Below are positions 46,167-57,416 of a DNA stretch of 64,000 bases, in pieces (position 1 is the first letter of the stretch; each line of letters begins with the position of its first letter). The stretch is taken from the NCBI GenBank assembly GCA_964034945.1, contig OZ035962.1:111512234-111576233 (forward strand), written 5' to 3'. This stretch comes from Chrysopilus asiliformis (Eukaryota > Arthropoda > Insecta > Diptera > Rhagionidae). The notes beneath the pieces were generated by a model, which did no database searches, was not told the DNA's origin, and saw only the letters and a list, made by a program, of their open reading frames with translations. A program made the translations under genes and the position numbers.

Positions 46167-46437
46167 GGGCAGTTCGCAACACCGGGCAGTTCGCAACACC
46201 GGGCAGTTCGCAACACAGGGCAGTTCGCAACACCGGGCAGTTCGCAAAACCGGGCAGTTCGCAACACCGGGCAGTTCGCAACACCGGGCAGTTCGCAACA
46301 CCGGGCAGTTCGCAACACCGGGCAGTTCGCAACACCGGGCAGTTCGCAACACCCGGCAGTTCGCAACACGGGGCAGTTCGGAACACCGGGCAGTTCGAAA
46401 CACCGGGCAGTTCGGAACACCGGGCAGTTCGCAACAG
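46167..46437. repeat. 17-bp tandem repeat, about 16 units
   Basis: The unit GGGCAGTTCGCAACACC is repeated with few changes (for example GGAACACC, GAAACACC, AAAACC near the right end). With a 17-bp period all three codon phases are visited, and the unit contains no stop in most frames, so five overlapping frames of about 100 codons appear on both strands. None is supported as a gene. The array is strikingly GC-rich against the surrounding DNA. Confidence 0.95.
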
Positions 46438-46562
46438 TTTTCTGGGGGTGTTAATTTTTAACACTTTTTCGGTGTTATAACCAACTTATTACAAGAGTTA
46501 AAAAACAAATAAATTTCCCCTCACAAATTCTTGTTTTTTGCAAGCATTTGGAAATTTTGACT

Positions 46563-46705
46563 TTTTATACCCGTATGGTGAAACCAAAGGGTATATTAAC
46601 TTTGCCTTACCGTTTGTAATGCCAAGATCCCGTCATCACACACAAAAATGAATTACACCAGTGTGTTTAGAATGATAAAAAAAATTGAATTTTCCATGTC
46701 CGTCC

Positions 46706-46744
<39 letters not shown>

Positions 46745-47090
46745 CGTCTGTGGCGCGGATTGCGGGCGCACGCATTGAGCTAGAGACTTTAAAAATGGAC
46801 CATTAGAACGAAACCGTTTTAGAACGAAATACGAACGAAAACGTTTTTTGCGAATATCTCAAAAACGGAGCATGTTATCAAAAAAGTCCAAGATCAAAAG
46901 TTATTTAGGATATGATTCTACATAAAACTCCCATACATTAAAATCCGATTGGAATAAATTTAAAAAAATCTTATTGGAAAGTTTGACTTCAAAGTGGAAT
47001 TTTGGTATAACTGTTCGAATTTTGATACGAATATCACCATACGGGTCTCCAATGATTGCCAGATTGGCAATTATAGCTTTTGTTATGTTT
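46563..47090 (+). repeat. Family B repeat, left arm of an inverted pair
   Basis: It runs from TTTATACCCGTATGGTGAAA to AGCTTTTGTTATGTTTTTT. It holds a TCTG/CCGT run at about 46697-46748 and the block GGCGCGGATTGCGGGCGCAC. An inverted copy begins 252 bp further on. Confidence 0.85.
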
Positions 47091-47341
47091 TTTCATATTT
47101 TTTAAGTCAATATTGTCAAAAACTTTTCTTGCGTGTGCCTACCCGGAACTCGAAACTGGGACCTATCGATTTGTAAGCCATTCGATTTATCAATAGAAAA
47201 TTGGAAATATTTCTCTAAACGTGAACCCTCTTTCCAATGGAAATAATTCCCAAAATGAGTTCAAGCTAATTTTTGACTCCTTTTCAAAGTTAAATTTAAA
47301 ATTGATGCCAAAGGGGTGTTAAAGTGATTTTGTAACTCTTA

Positions 47342-47940
47342 AACATAACAAAAGCTATAATTGCCAATCTGGCAATCATTGAAAACCCGTATGGTGATAT
47401 TCGTATCAAAATTCGAACAGTTGTACCAAAATTCCAGTTTGAAGTCAAACTTTCCAATAAGATTTTTTAAAATTTTTTCCAATCGGATTTTGATGTATGG
47501 GAGTTTTATGTAGAATCATATCCTAAATAACTTTTGTTCTTGGACTTTTTTAATAAGATGCACCGTTTTCGAGATATTCACAAAAACCGTGTTCGTTCGT
47601 ATGGGGGGTACCCCCCCTAATGGTCCATTTTTGCCTATTAACGAACTTAGCCTCGCATTTTACGAAAAACGAATCTGCGCAAAATTTCAAGTCTCTAGCT
47701 CAATTCGTGCGCCCGCAATCCGCGCCACAGACAGACAGACGGACAGACAGACAGACGGACAGACGGACAGACAGACAGACGGACAGACGGACAGACGGAC
47801 GGACATGCAGAAATTAATTATTTTTATCATTCTAAACACACTGGTGTAATTCATTTTTGTGTGTGATGACGGGATCTTGGCGTTACAAACGGTAAGGCAA
47901 AGTTAATATACCCTTTGGTTTCACCATACGGGTATAAAAA
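47342..47940 (-). repeat. Family B repeat, right arm of an inverted pair
   Basis: Inverted copy, from AACATAACAAAAGCTATAAT to CCATACGGGTATAAAAA, with a longer GACAGACAGACGGACA run (47727-47805). With 46563-47090 it forms a palindrome with arms of more than 500 bp around a 250-bp spacer. Confidence 0.85.
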
Positions 47941-50082
47941 CAGGAATGTGAAAAATAACTCCCCGCTACGGATTTTTTGTTGAATAACACTGCAAGGTTT
48001 TTACCTTTACCTATGAGGCGGTGTTAATTTGTTTCTGGATTTTTCTAGGAGTGCTTTTTGCGGTTAGCACACAAGCAAATATGATAAGAGCACATAAAAA
48101 AATGGCGCGAAATTCAAATCCAGGGTTCAATCTGGAACATAATTTTTTTGTAGAGCAATTTATAAATCAAAATGCTCAAATTTGACTTGAAAATTGATTG
48201 AAAACCGAAAAAAACAGCGCGGGCCAAACAATTTTTTTTTCAAATTCAATAAAACAGATGTAGAAGCATGACAATGAGTGACCCACATTCATTCTTTGAA
48301 TAACTTTCTGGAACACATCTGCGTATTCTGCAAATAATTTCGGTAACAACAGTGGAAAATTGAAATTAAGAAAACAACCGAATCCAATATGAAAAAACTT
48401 CGCAAGTTGTCAGAATAAAAACGACTTTATTATGACAGGATTTTCCGCGATGGCAATGGCGATTGAGGGAAATTTGGTATCTCAGGGATGGGGAAAATTG
48501 AAAAAAAAAATTATTGACTGCGGTTGAATTATTCTCGTCGTTTTGTATGAATTATTATTGGAGAGCGTCCCAAAAAAAAATATTTCTTGTTATTATAAGA
48601 ACAGTGCCGCATCTGGACCCATTTTCAAAATTCAATTTTCATTTCTTATTCTTTGGAGTTTCATGTGACACTTTCTCTTTGCGCATTTTTTCTTTTCACA
48701 CAGGTCAACACCTTGTCAGATATTTTCGAATTTGGGGATGAATGAAAGTTGATCTTCTGTTTGTATTCAATTCTATATTCTATTAGGTTGTAGATGATTA
48801 TTCTTCGTCATTCGTTTGAACAGATGATGAACTGAATTTTCTTTTGTCAGATGCGGAATTTGATGGGAATATAACGTGTATAAAAGTAGAATTATTACTG
48901 GTTCCACATCAAATACATTTTCTAATAATAAATCAGTGATAGGCTTCCGTTTGTTTTTCGTGTAAATAATTCAAATTTATCGTAGACGATTCGACTCGGC
49001 TTAGTTTTACGGTGGAAAGTCGTTTTTTCTCGATGACGACAACAACAGAGGGGTTCGGTTGGATGGAAAGTGCGGAAACACATTCGCCTCAATATATCAT
49101 TTTCGAAGAAAAGTCTTTTTCCATTCTTCCGCCTTGTACTCCATCAGTAAATATGATGTGGCCCGAAATAGGTTAAAGAGTTATCAGAAATAAATTCAGG
49201 AAATAATGAATGCGAACATCTCTTATTCTTTCACACGAAAACACCTATTCTTAAATAGTATTTATCACTTGAGATGGTATAATCAAACGGCGGCGCGGTG
49301 ATGGTCCTACCTATATAATTGTGTGATTCAACCAGGAATCATACCTTTGCCAAAGAGATTAACATTTCCCACACCACCTGACCCGGCGAGAATGATTTAT
49401 GTCGGTATCAAACTTATATTCGTTGAAATTATGATAAATGTTCCATAACTCTCCTTTTTTGGCCAAAGCAATTTTCGGAGATATCTTTAAGCAAAATGAT
49501 AGCCAAACACCACAAGCCCACAAAAAAAATGATTTAATATACAAAAACAATTTTAGCAATCTGTGCTGCTTGCCATGCTGAGGTATAGTATGTAGAACCG
49601 GGAGGAAAAAAAATGTGTATATGTTTTTTTAGGGGTCAATGAGGGGCCAAGCCGTGTATGATGCATCTTATTTTGGTCAATTGAGAGACAACATCTTAAT
49701 AATCATCATCCTTTTAACGGGCCAAGGTAAGGCACAATGTTGCCTGTTTCGGTTCATCGGCAATATTTCATCATTAAAATTATTTTTTTTGTTTAGTTGC
49801 AGTAGTTTGCACCATCATTTGCAGTTGATAATTGAAGACAACCGAAAAAAAAATTGGTGCAATATTATCTTTTTTTTACGTGGTTACAAGATATTATCTG
49901 CTGATCAAATTTTTTGAGAGATTCTGTTTTGAATAATTGTGTTTTGCAGTATCGACAGTATATATTTCGGGAGGTCTTGAGGTGGCTTTTTATATATTAG
50001 CAATCAAAATCATCCACAAGAGTGTAAAAATTTCTTTTTTTTTTGAAAATTGAACTAAAATTTACACAACAATGTTCGCCTA
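47941..50082. other. No firmly supported gene
   Basis: AT-rich. The exon candidate at 49633-49726 is listed separately. The frame 48514-48741 and others have no support. Confidence 0.4.
49633..49726 (+). CDS. Weak candidate exon with a hydrophobic end
   Basis: The acceptor is ATGTTTTTTTAG and the donor CCAAG|GTAAGG. One frame is open, encoding MRGQAVYDASYFGQLRDNIL and then IIIILLTGQ. It could be an internal or first exon with a membrane segment. No family was recognised, and its phase does not fit the exon at 39400. Confidence 0.25.
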
Positions 50083-50570
50083 TCAATATCTACTCCCTTC
50101 CTCTTTATAACCCCCTCCACTTGCTATCTTCTATAATTTAAAATCAGTTCGGATTCAGATTTCACCATTAGAGAGGTTGATTCTCAGGAAATTTTTGGAT
50201 TAATAATAACTACCCCTTTCCCTTTTTGCTTTACACCCCCCCCCCCCCCGCACCACTTGCTATCTCCTGCAATTCTGAAGGGATTTGGATTCGGGTTTCA
50301 CCCCCACACAAGTCAACCCTCAGGAAAAAAAGTCGACTATTAATATCCACCCCTTTTCCTCTGTAAACCTCCCACCTGCTATCTACTGCAATTCTGCAAG
50401 GATTTGAATCCAGTTGTCACCATAAGATAGGTCGGCCCCCAGAAAAAAATTTTATCCACCAATATCTACTCCCTCCTCCCCTCTTTTAAACCCTTCCACC
50501 TGCTATTTCCTGCAATTTTGGAGGGATTTGGACCCGGTTTTCACCATTAGAGAGGTCAGCCCTCAAGAAA
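50083..50570. repeat. Family H tandem repeat, about four 120-bp units
   Basis: Each unit has the order TAcYCCcTTYCTCTTTA..C, CACCTGCTATCTCCTGCAAT, GGATTTGGATTCGG, TTTCACCATTAGAGAGGTC and CTCAGGAAAAA. Units are diverged, and one contains a C-run of about 14 (50237-50250). Related single fragments occur near 4430-4850 and 60120-60350. Confidence 0.7.
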
Positions 50571-50864
50571 AATCTAAGGCCAGAAGCCAATGTGGACAGG
50601 TAGCCCGAAGGCCGATATATGGCCGAGAGATGAACCTCGAAGCGGTTTGGGCCGCAGCCCTTAGTTCCACCACTTGTCAGTTCTGCAAATTATATTGGAC
50701 CTTTCAGAATAGCTTGCAATATGCGGTTTTAAAATACAACCCGCAATTTCAATTTAATGAAATCATTTTTTGGTTTTGGAGTTATGACTATATATCAAAT
50801 TCTCAACAACAAAAACAAGCATTTTTTGGGTCCACAAATTGTTTTGTAATAGAACTGGTGAGCT

Positions 50865-51098
50865 GGGCACCAATCATGTATTCCGACGCGTCTCTGTCTT
50901 TCGACTTCGACGCAGCTTTTAACTCTTGACTTCGCCATATCTGCAGCTTGAAATTTCGCGGAATCGTCACTATGAATCGAAACGTGATTCTGACTGTCAC
51001 TCCAGGAAATTTGAAGCTGCTGATATGGCGAAGTCAAGAGTCAAAAGCTGCGTCGAAGTCGAAAGACAGAGACGCATCGAGATACATGATTCCATCCC
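50865..51098. mobile_element. Family E fold-back MITE, copy 2
   Basis: A 234-bp near-palindrome, the same as 13701-13934. The right end is slightly changed (CATGATTCCATCCC). Similar 8-mers TGGTGAGC and TGGTTCAC flank it, perhaps an eroded target duplication. Confidence 0.8.
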
Positions 51099-53973
51099 TG
51101 GTTCACATAAAACCATCACCAGGTATTTTAAACTTTGAGTTTACCAATTGCGTTTTACCATTTTTTCATAAAACGCGAAAAAACTCATGTTTCCAAAAAT
51201 CATTTAACTAGATTGCCATCTTCCATAATAAAATGTGCTCCAATTTTGAAAATATAAAAAAATACGAATTTCGCCATTGACCATTCAAAATATCATATTT
51301 TAATAAATATCCAACAATAAATTTGCACACACCTTGGGTAATAAATATATTTGGGCCAAAGTCGAATCCATTAAACGTTTTTTTTGTCGGGTGTCTGGCT
51401 ATAAGTCTGACAATCATGATATTAAATTTTCCACACAGGACGAAAATTAAAATGGATAACTCACCTTCGAACTCCTTCGATTTTTTGTAAGGGAGCGGCA
51501 AAGAACATTTGCAAAATCGTTAGAAATATTGTTTTTCTCTATTCTCAAAATTTTCAAATATTTTGAAAGTCACAGATATGGGTTTAATTCGTGTCGACCG
51601 AGAATGCGGAGTGGTGCGTGGTCACCTCCGAAAATTATGAAAATGGATATTTGAAATTAAGAAACACAAGGCAGACAAGAAATAGTATGAGCCCGAGGTA
51701 AATTAGATCGTTTTTTGCGATGCCACAGATAAGGTTGAGTAAAAGAACAGACGTTGCCGATTTCCAACCACAATCCTGGGAACGTCCTATTGTTTTTTTT
51801 TCAAATTTGCACGACGTTAGTTATTGGAGCCATTCATACCCACCTGCCTCACCCTCGAAACTTTAATAAACCCCGAAAATTTTGTCCGTATAAAAGATTT
51901 ATGGGCGATAATTATAGATGGTCACGAATTTAATAAAGGGAACCATATGAGCCTGGCCTTGAGCAGAGTTTTGCAAAATGTTTCTATCCCGAAAGTGTAC
52001 GGACGGCGCCGTCGGTGACCTCGTCTCGTTTACTAATAATCACCAAAAACATCATCATAGTCATCATGTTGATGATGATCATCATCATTGCTTTACTATG
52101 ATATATCACGATGGTGATTGGAGAAAAAGGGCAAAGTTCCGTTTGTCTTCTGGTTGAAGGTGGTATTTTTTTTCTCTCTGGAATCATTAGTGATAGTCCG
52201 TGAGATACACGAATCACCTTCAAGGATTCTTTTCACCTACCAGGTGTCTATTAGATAACTGCTGTTTTGCACAATGTGAACATGTCTGCACGGCATCTTA
52301 AAACACTAATATAGAAATAATGGTTTTCTGTATCACTAGCTATGTTGAAGGTGGGCCGGCACGCTATCATAAAGTTGACATTTCAATCAACCGAGAGGAG
52401 ATTTCGTTCATCTGAAATATTATTAGCAGAGGGTATGGTGTAACTACAGTAGAACCTGGTTTTTGATGTTTTTTTTAAAACATCTGATGTGAACAGAAGA
52501 TAATTTTCTTACAAACGGTCTGACTCACATTAAAATTCAGTGCTGCTCTTAGCCTACGATCACGTGGTTATACATTGTCAGTTATCACAAAGATTCCTGA
52601 AAAAAAACAGCATTTATGTCGACCGCGTCGTTGGTGGTTGATATTTTTCTTTGCTATTTAAGTCGCGGCCATGTAGCAGTGACTTCCGATGCTGTTAGGG
52701 AAGTGTAGGCGCATAGCAGCAGTGAAAAATAATTATCAAAATGGCTACTGAGAGAATATAAAACCACTCTCAGAGGTAGGGGGTGGGGCAGAGGAGTAAA
52801 TAGGCACTTACAACAAGTACAGCTGCGCAGGGCCCAGGCCCAAGAAAAGGAGCCCTTAGATGAATTCAAATTTTTGGTCGTTTTTTTAAGAATTTTTTTT
52901 CTTAATTTCGGAATCCAGAATTCGTACTCACAATTAAACAATAATTAATTATTTCTTTAAATTGTTTTTAATTGTAGTTATGGAAATTCAAACACTTCAA
53001 AATGATGACAATACCAAACGAATCTTATCCACGTAGTGCTTTTTGTTACGGTTCGACTGTGAACTTTTCAAAAACTTCATAATAATAATAATGAGGAAAG
53101 GTGTGCATAAAAAGTAAACAAAGTGACAAAAGAAAGCCTATTCGGTACTAATTCATTCACTTAAATGGTTTAGCGGGAAAGATTTCCACTCGGGAAAATA
53201 ATACAATTGTGGGTTTAAGGATAACAACTAACAACACATTCAAATCCTTTCACCTTTCATAAAAATCCTTTGTTTAAACGATTTCATTGTCTTCTACCAC
53301 ACATGCTAAAACAAAATATTTATTTTTTCATAACACGGGTTTACTCTTTGCTAAAATCCCTTATGTTTGAAAAAAAAAATTGAAAGAAAATCACAATAGC
53401 TTGAAGTGGAATTTCCAATTTTTCCCTCATATTCATTGCGAAGGGTTTTTCATTCATTCATTTTATGTAAAATCCCCATTCACAAAATTATTGATTGTTT
53501 TTCTTAAGAATGACTTCTTCACTGGGCGGTTCGTTTAGTTCATTCGATTTTTTTTAGTAAGTGGGATAAATTTCCAGGAATAAAATAAATTTTAATTTCT
53601 TTAAGTGAAAATTCTGCAGTGATTTTGATTTTAAATTCCTTTTTCACAACAGCTTTGGGTAAATAAGAAGTTAAATTTAGCAATGTGGGAGTGTCGTTGA
53701 TGGAAATAAATTAGGGTAATTAGATTTTTCTTAAAGGGCAGAGGCAAGCTATTTTATTGCTATCTTTTGGTAGAATTCCGTTTCTCAAATTTAAAGCACG
53801 CCATTTAAAGTTTGTAATTTTTTTCAAGTCTTTCGTTTGTCATGTTGGAATAAATAGACCGCCTAATGAATTAAAAGGAAGACCTTTAAAACTTGCTGTC
53901 CTGATTTGAAAGTTTCTCAAATCTTTTATGCAAACGCATTGTGAATGATTGTTAATTAGGGTAATGACATGTG
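51099..53973. other. No supported gene
   Basis: AT-rich. The frame 51824-52018 is protein-like, with a basic end (YGRRRR) next to a poor donor (GTGACC), and is not called. A CATCAT/GATGAT microsatellite patch lies at 52045-52090. Confidence 0.4.
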
Positions 53974-54167
53974 CACGGAGAGAAATCCAAATAGGAATAT
54001 ACGAGACAGTGGACTCTTCTGAAACGACTCCCTAAAAATTGGGAATTATTCCTATAATTATGTGAAAATTTCTTGTTTTTTTTTGGAATGAATTCCCTTT
54101 TGTTTGGTAGTCATTGCCAAAAAATTTCGTGTATTCCGATTTACTGTAGGGATTTTTTCTCTCCGTG
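53974..54167. mobile_element. Family I MITE, copy 1
   Basis: A 194-bp element with ends CACGGAGAGAAATCC and TTTTTTCTCTCCGTG. It shares AATAGGAATATACGAGA and CTAAAAATTGGGAATTATTC with the copy at 57210-57416. It is non-coding. Confidence 0.75.
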
Positions 54168-54184
54168 TGTAGAATGTAAATGCA

Positions 54185-54418
54185 GGGCATCAATCATGTA
54201 TTCCGACTCGTCTCTGTCTTTCGACTTCGACGCAGCTTTTAACTCTTGACTTCGTCATATCAGCATCTTCAAATTTCCTGGAGTGACAGTCAGAATCACG
54301 TTTCGATTCATAGTGACGATTCCGCGAAATTTCAAGCTGCAGATCTGGCGAAGTCAAGAGTTAAAAGGTGCGCCGAAGTCGAAAGTCAGAGACGCGTCGG
54401 AATACATGATTGGTGCCC
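54185..54418. mobile_element. Family E fold-back MITE, copy 3
   Basis: A 234-bp copy starting GGGCATCAATCATGTATTCC. It lies 17 bp from the family I element, so two different MITEs are almost adjacent. Confidence 0.8.
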
Positions 54419-54625
54419 TTTTTTTTTTCGTGTGACTAACACTTCTGTAGGGGCGTTTATCTGAAATTAGCAAAATTGAATCACAGACGAATTTTCCAAC
54501 TTAAACGTAAAATGAAATTGAAAAGGTTTTCGCCAAGTTTTTTTTTTAAGTTTTTTAATAGATTTACAAAAAGTTTCTTCCTAAACGATCTGGAAGACCT
54601 AACCGCCACCAGCTTCGCAGATCTA

Positions 54626-54895
54626 CACTCAGAAAAATGTCCAGGTCCACTTTTTGTCAGGTTAACTCTGACCTTACAGAGGTGTCTGTAAGCCAGCTAG
54701 CGGTCAGAGTTAACCTATCTAAGGTCAACTCGTGCAACTCCCAATGCCCTACTTCACCTGCTGGTGGCTTAATTTCAGAATTTCTCCGACCACAGGTCAA
54801 CTCAGTTTTACTTGCCCACATGCAGGCGAACGCGCGCCTGCCCGAAGCCAATTACGCCGTATAGGTCATCGAGTTAGCCTCCATTTTTCTGAGTA
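54626..54895 (+). mobile_element. Family C MITE, copy 6
   Basis: Forward orientation. The right part has lost about 2 bp (GTATAGGTCATCG for GTATGTAGGTCGTCG), which breaks the end of the conserved 80-codon frame. Confidence 0.85.
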
Positions 54896-54929
54896 TACTC
54901 CGCTTCATCAGAAGCTCCAAATGGTTCGA

Positions 54930-55041
54930 GGTATAGGGAAATGGATCGTTAAGATTCGCGTGGTATCACAATGGGTCATTTCTGGCCTAAGTGTGCCTTT
55001 TTGGCAGCCACTCCAACCTAACCTAACCTAACCTAACCTAA
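54930..55041 (+). repeat. SINE-like fragment ending in (CCTAA)5
   Basis: The text GGTATCACAATGGGTCATTT, GCCTAAGTGTGCCTTTTTGG and CAGCCACTCC leads directly into five CCTAA units (55017-55041). I recall similar tails ending in AACCTAACC in other insect genomes. CCTAA is the complement of the insect telomere unit TTAGG, but here it looks like a repeat tail. Confidence 0.4.
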
Positions 55042-56026
55042 TAGATTTACACAGTTTTTCGTTTTGAAACTGACTTTGCTTTGACAAAGTTTGTGAGAAT
55101 TTATTTAATGTTGAGTTCAACGTTAGCACATATTTTTTGAATTTTTTTTCCAGTGTATTTGATATTAGCATAAGAAGTGATCATATTCCCTTTAAGCTCT
55201 GCAAATTATTAGTTTGTCTGTTTTTCCTTATGTCTGTTCGTCTGTAAGTCTGTCCGTGGACACGATAACTTGAGAATGAATTTGGCTAGAGACTCGAAAT
55301 TTCGCTCAGCCATGGTTTTTCTCGTAAAATGGGAGGTGCAGTCCGTTAAGGGAAAAAATCTGACCAACCCTTCAGAATAGAATCAGTTAAATATTTTCAA
55401 AGAAAATATCTTTTTCTTAGAATTTTTCCTAAAATTAAAAAAAAAATTTTCGTGGAATTTTCAACCTTTTTAAAATTGACATCAAAGAAATGAAATTCTT
55501 TAATATCAAATAACCAAGTGCCAGAATATTCTTAATAAATTATAATTCTTCATATAAATTTCTGCTTTTCATAAAAACTCATGGCAAAACGAAGGATTTA
55601 TGAAAAAAAAATCCCAGTTCATGGAAATTTCTGTTTCTGAAATGTAATTAAAATAAAAATTGTCTGTTAACAACGGTGCACCTGTACTGGAACCTGCACG
55701 TGTACGGCACGTTTTGAATTATGCTCGAGGCTATGCTTTTAACCTTTTTTTCTGCTGTCGTTAGGAGAAAATATAATCAGATATCATTTTATCGCTTCGA
55801 TCGTTGGTTTTCTTTTGACGCTTCAGCATATTGACATGAGCGAGTATAGAAATTTCGATTTAGCGTTTTCCGTAATATTTTCTGCATGCAAATGGAAATT
55901 ACGATCGTTATGTGTCGTGTCCATTTCCGATAAAAAATTTAAATTTTCCTGTTTTCAATGTTCTGCACATTCATTGTCGGTTCATGTGACTTTCGAAGAT
56001 AGAGTGAAATGTTATCGGTAGGTTGC
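55042..56026. other. No supported gene
   Basis: AT-rich. The part 55225-55330 (GTCTGTCCGTGGACACGATA ACTTGAGAATG) is a diverged relative of families B and D. Confidence 0.4.
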
Positions 56027-56680
56027 ACGCAGAGAAAAAAATATTAAATTTAATTATTTTGTAATGGAGAATCGGAACTTAACTAAAATAGTTAATTTCA
56101 ATTACAAAAACAGTCAATTCAACCAAAAATCGGTAAATTTTACCACTAAATAGTTAAATTATACTAATATATAAAAATGAGTTGGTGTCTGTCTGTCTGT
56201 TCCGCTTTCACGCAAAAACGGCTGAACCGATTGACTTGAAATTTGGCATGAGTGTCTGTGGTAGTTCTGGTTCCAACATAGGCATACGGAAAAGTAGCGC
56301 GAGGGGTGGGGGAGTAAGGGGAGGGGGTAAAGTGATTTCGAAACTTAGTTTTTGCGCTATGTTACTCTTTCGAGGGGAAACTACTGAACCGATTGACCTG
56401 AAATTTGGCATAGATGTTAGTGGGGGGTCCAGCCCCAACATAAACCCATTAAAAAGTAGCCCGTGAGGTGGTGGGAGTAAGTGGAGGGGGTAAAGTCATC
56501 TCGAAAGTTAGCTCTACCTCTATGTTACCCTTTCGCGGGGAAACTACCGAGCCGATTGGCCTAAAGTTTACCCCCAACATAGACCATAAAAAAAAAAAAT
56601 GAAAAAACTTAACCCGGCAACGACGGGTATGCAAACTAGTTTATTATAAAAATAGACGATTTTGACTATTTTTTAAAAGC
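56027..56680. repeat. Family J repeat, interrupted by a Helentron-like element
   Basis: The left part 56027-56159 starts CACGCAGAGAAAAAAATATT and runs to TAGTTAAATT. The right part resumes at 56641 with TTATTATAAAAATAGACGAT. Both parts match 35800-35872 and 36621-36740, so the inner element occupies the same position in two J copies. Confidence 0.6.
56160..56640 (+). mobile_element. Helitron/Helentron-like element, copy 5
   Basis: It begins TATACTAATATATAAAAATG with GTGTCTGTCTGTCTG behind, and ends ACCCGGCAACGACGGGTATG CAAACTAGT. It is collinear with 391-865, and the roughly 140-bp internal blocks are clearer here. Confidence 0.6.
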
Positions 56681-57209
56681 AAGTGGTTTTAAATGCAAAG
56701 AGACTGTCCAAAAATGCGTCCCATTTTTAAAAGGTGGAGGAGCGGTTTGCGGCGGCTTTAAATTTCATACCAAAAATCCGCGAAAATTAAGGGGTCCAAA
56801 CACCCGGCATATTTTATAGTCAACCCCAAAAGCTTCTTCTTTTTAGCAAAGATTTCCACTTTTTCTTCTCGATTTTTTTTTTCAAAATTATTTTGTCGAT
56901 GGAATTTATTAACTATTGTTGGTCTTCACTTGTGGTTGCACTATTTTTCAAAATCGTAAGTACTTTTATTGTAAAGTCGAGTAAACCAAAAAAGTGGAGA
57001 ATTTTAACCAAAATGAAGGTTGCTTTTACTATCTTCGACAAACACTTACCGGGAAACTCCTCAACCGATTGAACTGACATTTAGATTCATATTTATTGAG
57101 AAAGCGAGGCCAGGCAAGACGAAAAATAGGCTCCAAGTTATGGCTTTTCCAGACGTGAAACTTTGCACACTACCTACCATAGTCATCGTCATATAGTTGA
57201 CTCTTTATA
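56681..57209. other. No supported gene
   Basis: AT-rich. No frame, repeat or regulatory signal was recognised. Confidence 0.4.
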
Positions 57210-57416
57210 CACGGAGAGCAATCCAAATAGGAATATACAAGAGAGTCAAGTCTTCTGCCACAATTCCCTAAAAATCGGGAATTATTCTTATATTTTGTGA
57301 AAATATGCTATATTTTGGCATGAATTCCCATTTTTTTTGGGAGTCATTACCAAAAAATTTCACTATCTCGTATATCATATTTTCTATTGGAATCTGTCCC
57401 ATCATTTCTCTCCGTG
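57210..57416. mobile_element. Family I MITE, copy 2
   Basis: A 207-bp element with ends CACGGAGAGCAATCC and CATTTCTCTCCGTG, flanked by TA on both sides. It is about 80 percent alike to 53974-54167 by eye. Confidence 0.75.

Noticed and set aside
46064..46480. Five overlapping frames of about 100 codons with cysteine/proline-rich repeats
   Set aside because: A 17-bp minisatellite; nothing outside the repeat supports a gene.
51824..52018. Protein-like frame ending GRRRR
   Set aside because: The adjacent donor is poor, there is no suitable acceptor, and the only ATG would give a very short product.
55017..55041. Telomeric TTAGG tract
   Set aside because: Only five units directly after a SINE-like sequence and within ordinary DNA; a repeat tail is more likely.
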